Notes under the pieces: model-generated
Told to the model about the DNA's origin: nothing
The model's input: only the letters and a program-made list of their open reading frames with translations
The model's database searches: none
Shown: positions 1 to 11,009 of the stretch, in pieces
Layout: each line of letters starts with the position of its first letter
Position numbering within the stretch: position 1 is the first letter of the stretch
Made by a program: the position numbers and the translations under genes
NCBI GenBank assembly: GCA_963971425.1
Contig: OZ020525.1
Span: 3,207,560 to 3,271,559 of the forward strand
Direction: 5' to 3'
Origin: Bryoerythrophyllum caledonicum
Taxonomy: Eukaryota > Streptophyta > Bryopsida > Pottiales > Pottiaceae
Length of the DNA stretch: 64,000 nt

Positions 1-961
1 CTAGAGAATAACTCCCTAATCACTACGCAATCACTAGAGAATAAATATGGAATCACTATACAATAACTATACATGTGCATGTCATTTATAAAAAGTAATT
101 ATGTGTTACAAAAATAACTTAAAATAGTATAGTAATAGTGTACAGTAACTGTAAAATAACTAGACAGTGCATTTATTAACTTCATCCAATAAAAATGCCA
201 CCACATAAAAATAAGTGGGTTCTAGAAGAGACATTAACTATGAATGAGAAGATGACACATAAGCTTTCACATAGAATTACACATTAGTGCGGGAACTAGC
301 TCATCAACCACATCCATTGCCACCATAAATTCCATGTCATATCGAAATCCATGTCAATAGCTACCTCATTATCCCTTGAAGATGATGGTCCACGTAAGCA
401 GATGGATGAGAAACCAACGTGGCAAAAAGAATTATTACATAAATAAATACTTCACAAAAATTACTCTGCTTGACCAATTTTTTTTTAGTAATTCTCATAG
501 TAATATGGGTCATGTATAACTGAACAAAGGAAAATTTTCCAGTTTTAAAAAAGGTCCTATGTTTCTAGTAGTGTAGATCACAAGAAACAAAACTTGGTTT
601 GTTTATTCTTCAAAATCAAGTTCCAAAGAAGAAACGTTCAAATAGTGGTGAGATGCAACTCTTGAGGATCATATTGGATTACTAGGAGAAGAATAGTAAA
701 ACAATTTGATGTATGTGTACCTTTGACATCATCTACAATTGATGTCAATAAGTGGAGTATTTTAAGATCAGATAATGGTGGACATCAAAGTCAAATTTTC
801 CTTCCCTCAAAAGGTGGACATATTTTCATAAAAACAATTCAAGATCATGTGGATGAAATAATTATATTAGCATTTCTGGGCACTGGTACATTACATACGA
901 TGAAGGCAAGGGATGATTATCTCCGTATTGACGTGAGTTGTGTTTTTGACATGATCGCATC

Positions 962-1309
962 CAGGCCTTTTTTTTGGCGACCTGAGGCCAAAAAGCGAAA
1001 TTTTATTTCCAAAAATAGAATATTCCCGAAAAACTGGGAAATCTTAAGATTTTATATCGCGAAAACTTCATTGATGGCCGTTGGCATATCGCCATATTGC
1101 TACTAATGAACTCCAACTTGTCGCCAAAAACGATGTACAAATCTATGTTTATAGAGATGAATTCTCCAAAATGGATATTTATAGAGAAAATTTGGTTTTG
1201 TACGGTTTTGAGAGAAAATTTGTGTCGCCAAACTTGCCGTCGTCAAAAAGTTTGTGTCGCCACTCTGGCCAAACCTGGCTAAAACTCTGAAACCAAAAAA
1301 AAAGGCCTG
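962..1309. mobile_element. hAT-like non-autonomous element (348 bp)
   Basis: The element begins CAGGCCTTTTTTTTGG and ends with its near-exact reverse complement. It is flanked by perfect 8-bp direct repeats ATCGCATC (954-961 and 1310-1317). Copies B (about 12,590) and C (about 59,283) of the same segment have a single ATCGCATC and no insert, so the boundaries are proven within the window. An 8-bp target duplication and CAGG ends are typical of the hAT superfamily. Subterminal GTCGCCA-like motifs recur inside on both strands. It has no coding capacity. Confidence 0.88.
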
Positions 1310-1903
1310 ATCGCATCACTTCTGGAGTCAAATATGGGAGATCATCCACCTCCAATAATGTTGGAGCAAGCAATGGGTACAACATATCATAGATGAATGT
1401 ATGTGAGGCACAAAAACTAGTCAAACATGTGCAATTTTTGGAAGGTGTAAAGACAAATATACAATTATGTGTTTATTTGTGACTATGTGAATGTGTATGA
1501 GTTTTTTCTATAAAGGATAAGATTTATTACAATAAGTTTTTGAATAATATAAATATGATGGTATTTGATTTTAACTCTTTTTGCAATATGAAAAAACTCC
1601 AACATTATCATAGGTATCATGCTTTCTATAGAAGTGGGTTTTATTCTTAGATTGATTTCCCAACTTTTGAAATATTGGGATGTGGTATCTACTATAGATA
1701 TATGTATATAATGATATATGAAGAAAAATACATCAAAACTTGGATATAAAATGATGAAAATATTATACATATATGTGTATGTATCCACAATGTTTTTTTT
1801 CTTTTTGTATATAACCTTTTATATGTGAAGATTACCTAAAGGATACAAGTGGACTTGTTTGCGTCTTTTTTTTTTTGCAAAAATTGTGTTTCTACTTCTT
1901 TGA

Positions 1904-2827
1904 CCCCTAAATTACCAAGCCATTTCCAAACCAAAAACATTTCAAAATTGCTAGTTTTAGTGCAATGAGTAATGAAGAAAAGGAAAACTTATAGTTTTAA
2001 CTCTGAGATCTCAATAAAGACTTACTGAGTAACATACTCACAAAATTTCATAAACTTCGAATACACAAAAGATTATAGTGTTTGAAGTACAGAAAAGGGT
2101 TCAATTTCTTCTCTGTGTTTTGTGGATGAGTAGACTTTGACTTCACTTGCTGTCCAATTTTGGCACTACACAAGGTCTAAAGTCATTACTACCATGTTAA
2201 GCATAATATTAGTTACTTGTATACAGATTTTTTAGAGGTAAACAAAAAGGTGAAGCATATTCAATAAAATTGTGCAAGGAATGGAGGTTCAAAAATTGTC
2301 AATACACGTTTTCATTTTGTGAACTAAATGTGTTTTAGAATGAGAATCTAAATGGTCAATGAAAAGTGTTACACTACATAATGCCGTGGGGAAAATAAAA
2401 AGTAAAATTATGAAGATCTTTAAGTTTTATGTGGAAAGGAAGAAGACTTTTTGGGTACCTTGCCCGACAATGTGTGACAATGTTTGACTTGGATTAATAT
2501 GCTATTTTTCACCAAAGACAAGTGATTTTTGTGGACAATGTGAAAGGAAATAATATTATTAGCTACCATTGAAAATCTCACATTCAATAGAGTGTCCTAG
2601 CAAAAGTTTTTACAGTTGCCCAACGTGCCCGCTCTCCCCATTTGAACTTCAAAACGCTATAACTTTTTCATCAAATGTCTGATTGAGGAAAAAATTGGAC
2701 TCACACAAAGCTTTTAGTAATTTCCATTTGCAGTAAAAAATTCAAAAAACAACGTTATAATTTGACACAAGAGGAACCTGCCCAAACCTTCAAGAGTCCC
2801 CCGAGGGGACTCTTGGTAGTTTAGGGG
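1904..2827. mobile_element. TTAA-flanked element, family 1, copy A (inverted orientation)
   Basis: It starts CCCCTAAATTACCAAG and ends CTTGGTAGTTTAGGGG, imperfect terminal inverted repeats. The left flank is TTGA (a decayed TTAA) and the right flank is TTAA. It is about 924 bp with no ORF of note. Internal sequence is the reverse complement of the family-1 element at 3,373-4,307. An 11-bp perfect stem with a CGA loop (2,791-2,815) sits just inside the right end. Orthologous copies are at 13,166-14,088 and 59,880-60,812. Confidence 0.72.
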
Positions 2828-3372
2828 TTAACACAAGTAACAAGTGCTTCCAAAAATCCTTCAAAGCCATATTATAATGGTGAAGGTTTTCTAGATGGGA
2901 AGAAGAACAACCATATCCCATAAAATCTCTGATTATTTTTCACCAAAAACACTTCAAGAATCTCATATTGGTGCAAAGAGTTGAAATAAACAAGAAGTTT
3001 CGTGATTCTATCCCAACCATAAGATCTTACTCTCTACTAAAAGCATGTGCTCACATATTTTCAGAGCATTTATCTAAAGAGATGAGAAGATTTTTGTGCT
3101 TGAAGTGAAGATAAAGAACTTCTTTCTTCCTATACTCCCAATTGTTTGTCACATTTTGCGTTGTAAAAGTTCAAAAAATTTAGACCAATATGATGTACAT
3201 GACGTTAGTTCCATGTAAAATAATTTTTGGAGGAAGAAAGAAGTGAAGCATTTTCAGAACAATTGTGCTAGAAACGAACGTTTAAAACTTGCCAAAATAT
3301 AACTAGTTTTTAATGAACTAATTTCTATATAAATTGAAATTAACTATTTAACATGCTCATGACACTTTTTAA

Positions 3373-4307
3373 CTCCTAAAGGCCCAAGACTCCCCTCGGG
3401 GGAGTCTTGAAGGTTTGAGCAAGTTCTTATGGTATCAATTTGTATCATTCCTTTTTGGAATTTCTAGTGTAGATGGACATTGCTAAAAGCTTTTTGTGAG
3501 TCCAACATTTCCCTAAATCCAACATCCTATGCAAAAGTTATAGGGTTTTGAATTTCAAACGGGTAGAGCGAGCACATCGGGCACCTCAAAAACGTTTGCT
3601 AGAACACTCTACTGAATGTGAGATTTTCAATACTAAAAGATAGTATTATTTCCTTTCACATTGTCAACAAAAATCTCTTGTCTTAGTAGAAAATAGCATA
3701 ATAATCTAAGTCAAAAAATTTTACGCATTGTCACACTTTGTCAGGCAAGGTACAAAAAATCTTCTTCCTTTCCAGATAAAACTTGGAGATCTTCATTTTT
3801 ATTATTATTTTTCCATAGCATTATGTGGTGTAAACCTTTTCATTGACCATTTGGATTCTCATTCTATAACATAATAACTTCACAAAAATAAAACGTGAAT
3901 TGTCAATTTTTGAACCTCCACTCCTTGCACATATGTTTTGAATACACCACACCCCTTCTCTACCTCTAAAAATTGGTGTACAAGGAATTAACATCATGAG
4001 TAACATGATGGTAATGCTTTAAGACCTTGTGTAGTGCAAAAATTTGACACCAAGTGAGGTCAAAGTCTGCTGATCCACTCAATGCAGGGAAGAAAAAGAA
4101 CTGATTTCTCTAATTCAAACATTGTAATCTTTCCATCCGTGCGGTCAAAGTTTATTAAATTTTGTGAGGATGTTAAAAAATAAGTCTTAGTTTAGATCCT
4201 ACGGTTAGATGTTGAAATAAAAGGTTTTGATTACCTCAATACTCATTGAACTAGGACGAGGAGTTTCAAAGTGTTTTTGTTGTGAAAATGCCTTGGGCCT
4301 TTAGGGG
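3373..4307. mobile_element. TTAA-flanked element, family 1, second insertion, copy A
   Basis: TTAA at 3,369-3,372 and 4,308-4,311 bound a 935-bp element. The left end is CTCCTAAAGGCCCAAG and the right end is CTTGGGCCTTTAGGGG, inverted repeats of about 16 bp. A stem CAAGACTCCCC / GGGGAGTCTTG (3,385-3,409) lies next to the left end. It has no coding capacity. The TTAA duplication and CCC-type ends match piggyBac-like structure; Sola3 also uses TTAA but has different termini. Confidence 0.78.
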
Positions 4308-4311
4308 TTAA

Positions 4312-4770
4312 AGTATGAAAAAAAAAAATATTAAAAAAATGATCTTTTATTTTTATGAACAAGTTGAAAGTTTCTTTTTGCACCTTGTCCAACAAGGTAA
4401 GAAAACTTTGCCTCCCCTTAGAGTGAAACTTTTATACTATGAAAGAGTAGTCAATAAGGAACTGAATATTTTAAATTGCAATAAAGCAATCATCCAAGCC
4501 CAATTCTAAATATTTATGAGTCTATTTGAAGTATTTTTATTGTCCTCTATCTCTTAAAATGAATTGTTATTAAGATTTCAACTTTTCTTTTACTTTAGTT
4601 TCTTTCTCTTCATCTAGTTTTTTCATATTCCTTTTACTTTACTTACTTACCTTTCATTTGATGTTTCTTTTTCTTTCCTCCTGTGTACTTAAATTGCATT
4701 CTCATTTTACTTTTACCTTTACTTTAACTTCCTTAAATACTTAAAATGCTCCAATAGCCCATTTTACTCC
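4312..4770. other. T-rich spacer, shared with copy B
   Basis: No gene is visible. From about 4,500 to 4,760 the + strand is pyrimidine-rich with many CTTTTACTTT-like runs. The same stretch is at 16,290-16,690 in copy B. In copy A a deletion of roughly 340 bases joins this spacer directly to the middle of the C2-domain remnant. Confidence 0.5.
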
Positions 4771-5238
4771 TCTGACGAGCTTAGTAAACGAGAAAGTAAC
4801 CTTCTGGAAGGCAAAAATCCCATTTGGAACACAACACCCGAAATCATCTGTGAAAAGGAACATGTATTTTCAAACAAGACCCAACTCAACATTCAGGTTC
4901 TGCATATAGTCTCAAAAGTTGGGGACAACAAACCTTTGGGAATGGCAACATTTGATTTGAAGGATGTACTATTCTCCGGCTTTCCTTCAAAGGTATTCAC
5001 ATACCCACTTCATCATAGTGATGGCAAAGAAAGGGGCGTGGTTCATTTCACCATCACCATGAAGCCTTGTCAAGTACCTCAACATGTGAACCGAGGCGTA
5101 TCATTGTCAAGTACAACAATGGATGAAATGGACGAGCCCGTTTTCACAAGTTTTGTAGATCCTGCTGTCTGTGATGGTATTCATGGATTCGTCAATTGCA
5201 GAGAAATGGAGAATTTACAGATGTATGTCTTTACGTAA
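4771..5238 (+). pseudogene. C2-domain protein remnant, copy A (5' end deleted)
   Basis: The open frame encodes a C2-like beta-sandwich in the style of plant SRC2 proteins: NPIWNTT (the NPxWN motif), then LNIQVLH, GMATFDLKDV and GVVHFTI strands, ending in YVFT and a stop at 5,238. The N-terminal strands present in copy B (16,857-17,040) are missing because about 340 bp are deleted, so no natural start exists; the first methionine is at 4,936, well inside the domain. Identity to copy B is high. C2 domains bind membranes or phospholipids, sometimes with calcium; calcium ligands cannot be judged here. It is very likely non-functional. Confidence 0.72.
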
Positions 5239-6421
5239 TTCTGTTTAGAAACACAACACTGAGAAGCGATGTAAGGTAAGCCTCCCCTATAACCAACAAC
5301 AACCCATAGCAAACGCGTGTAAAATTGGGGTATATCCAACCCCCTTCCATCCCATTACCACCAACTCAGCTTCAAATGGAGGTTTGCTATTAGTCAAGAC
5401 CCTTACTTTTGGTCGTTGCTTATGGAGGGTACGTACTAATGGCCACTCACTAAACATGGCTGCACAGTTTAAAAATTCATTACTAATTCAGTTTCCATCG
5501 AAAATATGAAATCACTTGGGTTGGAATTGTAATTCTATTGGCTATCACTGAAAAATAATAGTATAATAATCTCCTCTCTCCGTATATGCACATTCTTTAA
5601 CTTGTCGGCTTTAGGGGGCTTCCCTTGAGTAGAGGAGAAGAAGATACACTCATCTATCCTATACAGCCAAATATGGTGCCGGTGGATGAAGGAGGTAAGA
5701 AGTTAGTAGAGGTTAGAAATTAGTACTAGATTTAGTAGAAGGCTTGGTAACTTCACCCAATTCCACCTTCACGGTTGAGAGGTGCAACCGTCATCATACT
5801 TTAAAGGTAGAGTGAGGTTGGCGCGAAGACAGGAGAGGAGACTGGAGGTGGACACAGAGGCAGGAGCACTGGTGAGGCCGTAAGCAATGGTTATGAGGTT
5901 ATATTAGTCGAGGTTTTAAATTATCGACATAACTTATTGGAGGTAAAATTTATGAGGGATGAGTGTAAGAATTAAAGTCCTGAGCCCTTAACAGTAAATA
6001 CAACAAAATTCTATCACTCTTCCTTTGAATCAATCATAATCAGTCAATGGCAAATTGCTTGTACTTTTAAATAAAGTGCCAAAAAAGATTTCACAAGAAT
6101 CCTCTTCCTAATTTATACCCTGAACCCTTGTTCTTAAAAGCACCACAGCTCAAGCACAAAATCCTACTTCTTTGTCCAATCTCAACACCTTTGTTGCCTT
6201 AGTTGTTGTTTCCAGCCCTCCAAGAGTGACCAAGCTTAGTGCAAGTCGATTCTCTAAAGGAATAAGAATCTCTTGGCAAACCAGTAGTAAACCATGTAGT
6301 GTGGACACACTAAATGTCATTTTTAGTGTACTCCTATATCATCATAATCCATGGTTGTTCCTTCTCATTGTCAAAGAAAGAGAAAAAAATGATAATGATT
6401 ATAAATCTAGATCCTTGATTA

Positions 6422-6655
6422 CCTCACGCATTGGTTGGTTTTGTACACGATTAATTCAAAATTGAGATTGTCCAAATTCTTTGGAAAATATAAAATATTT
6501 GTCTAAGGTGATATCCATGTAATGCCAAGTTCATACCTTTGTAATATCTAGGAAATACTCATGTAATACCTACGTGATACCCATTGTGTCCAAATCAGTG
6601 TCTTAAAAAAAATTGGTTCATAATGGGGGTGTCCAAATGAGACTAATGCGTATGT
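6422..6655. mobile_element. TA-flanked short inverted-repeat element, copy A
   Basis: Inverted ends CCTCACGCATTGGT and, on the other strand, CATACGCATTAGTC bound about 234 bp without coding capacity. The left flank is TA; the right flank has decayed. The same element is at 25,400-25,633, and an internally deleted 103-bp version with both TA flanks is at 18,326-18,428. A relative sits inside a TTAA element at about 52,768-53,013. The 2-bp TA target suggests a Tc1/mariner-type MITE, by inference only. Confidence 0.6.
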
Positions 6656-6850
6656 TGATATAAAATTCTCACACCAAGGAGAAGTTGAAATATCCTAGTC
6701 AATTTTTATATTTGAAAATAATAAAAAATTTAAACACAATAATTTTTAGCCCATGTAGGTAACTCTAAAGAATTTTTAAAGCAAGTGCTCTCAATAGTCA
6801 AAATCGAGATCATACATTTTCAGCATGTATACAACTCTAATTTCTTTTAA

Positions 6851-7470
6851 CCTCTAAAATACCAAGACTATGTTTCACTGTAACCACTCCAAAATTGCCT
6901 CTCTAAGATGACATGTTGCAAAACTAATTTAAACAACTTTTTATAATATTCAACTATAAATCATCATGTCAACTATTACAAGAAGGCACTCAAAAACTTT
7001 TTAAAACCTTGATAGCACAAATTGTAAGATACATGCATTTGAAGAGTGGATTTCTTCCCTGCATGTATAGGGTCAACGTACTTTGACTCAAAATAATGGC
7101 ATATTTTTCCACTACATATTGCATAAATTTTATGGATCTTTGTTTTGCCTTGTGTTAGGTCATTGCATGCCAAAAATCACAAGTAATGGAGGTATTTAGA
7201 ATAGAAGCAATGGACTTGCAATGACTAGGGGAATGAAAAGTAGCCATTTATAATGGAAAAAGATATAGATTTCTCAAATAAAGAATACTTGTTGGATCCA
7301 AAATCCATATGGTGTATACAATCACTATGCATTTTTCTAGTAGAAGATATTTGTGAAATAAAAATTAAACAATGAGGATTGCAAAGAACTTGCATGCACT
7401 ACTACCCACTACAAAAAATTGCACTATTGAACTCTATAATAGGTTTATTCAAACTCTATAGTAGTATTAT
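6851..7470. mobile_element. TTAA element family 2, 5' part, copy A
   Basis: The element begins TTAA then CCTCTAAAATACCAAG. Its internal sequence (for example ATGCATTTGAAGAGTG) matches the more complete element at 19,689-20,541. The right terminus is missing. The break is near 7,470, where the sequence continues into unique delta DNA. Equivalent starts are at 18,621 and 25,828. No gene is present. Confidence 0.5.
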
Positions 7471-7541
7471 TGAGCTCAGTAGTTGGTTTATATGCCCAAT
7501 TCAACTATTTCTGGACAATGAGGTAAATTCTGGACTAAGGA

Positions 7542-7892
7542 CTAAAATAATGATCCGGAGATATGATGCGTGATAAAAGATAACGAAGCATAAAAGTCCA
7601 GGAGTTTAGAGTACTTTTCAAGCATTAAATGCATCTGACTAATGATACTTATGAAGGAAGAAATGGCTAGTGTAACGAAATTTGAATTTTGACAACACGT
7701 GAGTCCGCAACATGCAGCCAGATATCTCCGGCTGAATATCAAAGTGGGCTTCAGAAGAAGAACTGAGTCCTCAAAACAGAAGCTGATGGACATACTGAAC
7801 ATCACAGGGGTGCCCATACATGACATCCCATGTGTCGTAGGGAAAACTGGGACAGAGATGCCGACAAAAATTTCTCGCAATTGATAGAACAT
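7542..7892 (-). CDS. Uncharacterised ORF kept open in two copies (116 aa)
   Basis: I do not recognise this protein. An ORF of 116 codons on the minus strand is matched by a 115-codon ORF at 26,537-26,884 in copy D. The two differ by many substitutions and one in-frame change of length, yet neither has a stop. The + strand ORF over the same DNA has a stop in copy A, which mildly favours the minus strand. The product would be rather hydrophobic and rich in Ser, Phe and Ile, without a clear domain. Against it: no splice signals or promoter are evident, and chance openness is possible. Confidence 0.2.
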   Translation of the reverse strand: MFYQLREIFVGISVPVFPTTHGMSCMGTPVMFSMSISFCFEDSVLLLKPTLIFSRRYLAACCGLTCCQNSNFVTLAISSFISIISQMHLMLEKYSKLLDFYASLSFITHHISGSLF

Positions 7893-9428
7893 GCAACTGG
7901 ATATCTCCGGAAGAATTCAGAAAAAGAGTTCAGTAGTTCACTATTTTATTATAAAAAAGTGTCATTCAGTAAATAAAGGGTGCCCGTTGTTAACATCCGC
8001 GTGTAATCTAGGAAAATTTGATTCAACTATTCTAATTTAAGTGCTTTACAGATGCCCTCTACCCATCATGTATGGTGCCTCCCAAATGTTAGATAATGGA
8101 CTATTATAATAGCTATTCTAAGATTCTTGAATGGATCTAGGTCTGCAACAACGACACATTTAAGCCACAAATAATGCCTTGTTCTAGGATTAAATGAGGC
8201 ATTTCTAAAAATGTGGAGAAACCTAACATAGCTAGGCCTTCGAGTCTGTTTGCTGGCATAGAGAAAAAGAATATCTCATAAGATGTCTGAGGGCAATAAC
8301 ACCTGATAAGATTACCTGAACATCCTTCACATCTAAGGTGACCCCCCTAGTTAATAGTAACCAAATCTTATAAAACGACACTTGAGTATATCCAACCCAC
8401 TCCCAGCAAATGGAGGTTTGCCATCATCTACACAATACCCCTTAATTTTGGTTGGCGTTTATAGAGGTACCTATTGGCAGCCAGGAGCCAAATATGGCAG
8501 CACACTTTGAAAATTTGTAAGTAATTTACATCCCATCTGAAAAATATGAAATCACTTGGGTTAATATTGTAATTCTGTTGGCTATCACTGAAAAATAAAT
8601 GTATCATTATTTGTTCTCTCCATATAGGCTCATTGCTTAACTTGTCGGTCAAGCTGATGTATATAATCTGGGTTGCTGCTGGGTGTTGCTCTAGATCATG
8701 CTCTAGATCATGCTTCAATTTTCTGTGCACCTTGTGTAAGTGTTCCTTGCTAGACAATGCTCACAAGAAGTCGCAACATGGCTCTGATTGAATCTGTGGG
8801 AAGACCATAAAAACTGAGGTGAACGAGAAACTCTATTCACCTTCCTAAAGATGTAACAATCAGACCCAAATGACTTGCATTAGATATACACAAAACGCAG
8901 GTCGTGCTGTTTCCTAGCCACTTGATGTTAGCATGATGCCTGCTTCTATGAAACTGGCAGAATTCCATGTAGTTTCCAAACATAACACATATGATATTCT
9001 TCATAATAAATTCCTCACACAACAAAAATGAAGGTGAGCTTTACTTTCCAACAAAAGGAAAGGACTATCTCCAAGAGAGGCACAGAAGGCGTTGGACTTT
9101 ATCCTAGTATTTATGGTTCACTACACCTTCTACTACACTAAACACTGAATATAGTGTAGAGGGATTATTGATGTAAATCGCGCACACTAATTTCCATCAA
9201 AGCATCATGCCAAGTTCTGATTGGGTATTTGTTCTCAGGCAAGTGTGTGTCAGTCAACAATTGCTTGTAAATTTTCAATTAGTGTAGGAAATTTCAAATA
9301 GTCTAGTCTCCACTATATTCACGGAACGGTGTACCTGCTTCTCTGTACTCTTTACACTGATAGAGAATAAACCTGACAGATAGACAATAAATCTACACTA
9401 CACTTCTGACGTCAAGCCCCTTGAATAA

Positions 9429-10571
9429 TCAGAAAACTGGATCTGGAAAATGACAAGGGTCCCTATTTACCATCAATATCAAAATAAAAGTGTACTCATA
9501 AAAACCGAACTGGAGGGATTCAAAAAATAAACAAAAGCTTGGCCAACTCACCGTCCACAGTTTGGGAGGTCGTTTCCATATACTCTTCAGCAGCATTACC
9601 AATATTGTCAGGGCTTGATGAGCGGGGGAGATCAGCCACTGTGGAATGGATTAAATGAGACTTAAACAAAAGCCGTGATGGAAACATCATATCATATGAA
9701 TGAAACAACATAACCTAAGCTCTCTTCGGTGGAATGACCAGATGAGGCGCTCCAATTGCATATGAAATTTCAAAGATATCTAGAGCAATTTGAAAGGAAT
9801 AGAACAGGAAACCGATGCAACCAGCCCAGGATACATGTTCAATTAAAAAGAGAGAACTTTCATTATACCTTCACGGCTGTTCAAGGACCCCATTTCTATG
9901 TCATGCATGGCGTCAGCGTGAGGCAGGGATTGTTCACCAGAGTCAGCATCTGTTGGAGAAAACATCAACCAGATGAGAATCCTCACACCAAATTAGAAAC
10001 AAGGGAGCAAAGACATGTCTAGGATTCAGATGACAGGGGCCATGGCATAGTAAACTTGAGATTTTGGATGAATTTTGGATGGAAACAGAGCCTGCGAATT
10101 TGTACATGACGAGCCGCCCACTATTTCTGTCTCAATCCTACAAAACGTTGAAACGATTTTTGATCCACGAAACTCACTAGTATGGTTTAAACATAGAAAA
10201 ACATCCAGAAATCGAACCTTTGCGTAAAAGCATTCCTATCTACTCCAGTTGAGCATTTTGGAGCTAAAATGTTAGACAACATGAGATAGGCACACTTTAC
10301 ACAAAAGGGAGGTTGTACATGTTTTACCATATTGATCAGAATATTGTCTGCAGAACATCAAGTAGGATGAGATTCAAACAAGAATATTAGCTTGGTCCAG
10401 TGATGATATTTTACCCGGTGACGTTGGTCGAGTCCGAAGAGCTGCTCTACGAGCATGCCACCGTTTCAGAATGAGCTTGCAGAGAAAGCTGCAGAGAACG
10501 AGGAGGATGCCAGAGCCTAAGCCGATCAAGAGCTCCTGAAACACATCCTTCATCCACGCAGATATTTCCAT
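9429..10571 (-). CDS. Small single-pass membrane protein, copy 1 (4 coding exons, 112 aa)
   Basis: Exons, read on the minus strand, are 10571-10415, 9949-9869, 9638-9552 and 9442-9429; all three introns are phase 1 with GT..AG borders, and the frame stays open throughout. The start MEISAWMKDVF is followed by one strongly hydrophobic helix (about residues 14-32, LIGLGSGILLVLCSF), a basic patch KRWHARRAALR and a hydrophilic acidic tail ending VDDPVF. This reads as a tail facing the cytosol by the positive-inside rule. Leader exons upstream (for example one ending at GTAAGT near 10,650) appear non-coding. I know no family for it. An almost identical copy is at 28,999-30,161; the first coding exon encodes the same residues in both. 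Confidence 0.6.
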
Positions 10572-10982
10572 GTTTGCACTTGCGAGCGTGTAGGAACGAA
10601 CTAGTACAGCTGCGCAGAGATGCAAAAGAGCGAGTCAGAAAACTTACAATTCTGCGACAACAGAGCCAGTTGACATTTATTTCTAGAGCACTAGAGATCG
10701 ATAATTGCATGAGCAGGAGCTGAGACGCAAAGACTCGATATAGGATCAAATCAAGTGCAGCGTGGACAACTGCTGCAAAGCAATGGCAGCAGCGAACTTA
10801 CATGCTACCTTGTGCTGTGATTGCCAGTACGTCTTGAAGCAACTGAATTGTCGAAGGCTGGCCAGAGAAATGGCCAACAAGAGAACAAGGAGGAGTTGAA
10901 GCTTACAGCATTACTTGTACTAGTTTCAACATCCAATCCGTCGATGTTCTATGCCGTGAGAAAAAGTGAGCACGAATAGAAT

Positions 10983-11009
10983 GCCGTCTGATCAGGCGTC
11001 ATCGACGGC
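10983..11009. promoter_or_regulatory. Promoter palindrome motif upstream of membrane-protein gene copy 1
   Basis: An imperfect palindrome GCCGTCTGAT / ATCGACGGC around the core CAGGCGTC lies upstream of the leader region. A second copy is at 11,149-11,173, and two more are in copy D (30,571-30,597 and a perfect one at 30,743-30,768). The reverse strand of the core contains TGACGCC, resembling bZIP TGACG sites. A regulatory role is an inference from position and recurrence. Confidence 0.35.

Larger units (their letters stand above)
1..4400. repeat. Segmental duplication alpha, copy A
   Basis: This segment aligns nearly end to end with 11,825-16,400 (copy B) and 58,331-63,650 (copy C). For example, the opening bases recur at 11,825 and 58,331. 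It holds no recognisable gene; the long ORFs here are AT-rich chance frames. It carries one hAT-like element and two TTAA-flanked elements, listed separately. Bases 380-700 match copy C but are replaced by different sequence in copy B. The left edge is cut by the window; copies B and C show that about 750 bases more (11,080-11,825; 57,590-58,330) belong upstream. Confidence 0.9.

Noticed and set aside
1483-1788. 101-codon minus-strand ORF, similar at 59,548-59,760
   Set aside because: Composed of Tyr/Ile/Phe-rich AT-driven codons; the copies differ by frameshifts, so there is no coding constraint.
8837-9025. 62-codon minus-strand ORF, also at 27,841-28,029
   Set aside because: Conserved only as part of the delta duplication; no splice connection to the membrane-protein gene and no recognisable domain.
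9756-10022. 88-codon + strand ORF conserved with 29,349-29,615
   Set aside because: It lies antisense over exon 2 of the membrane-protein gene and its introns. Conservation follows from the duplication, and the minus-strand splice model explains the region better.
10447-10749. 100-codon minus-strand ORF starting MILYRVFASQ
   Set aside because: It overlaps the first coding exon in another frame and reads through donor and acceptor sites. The joined frame with downstream exons does not work.
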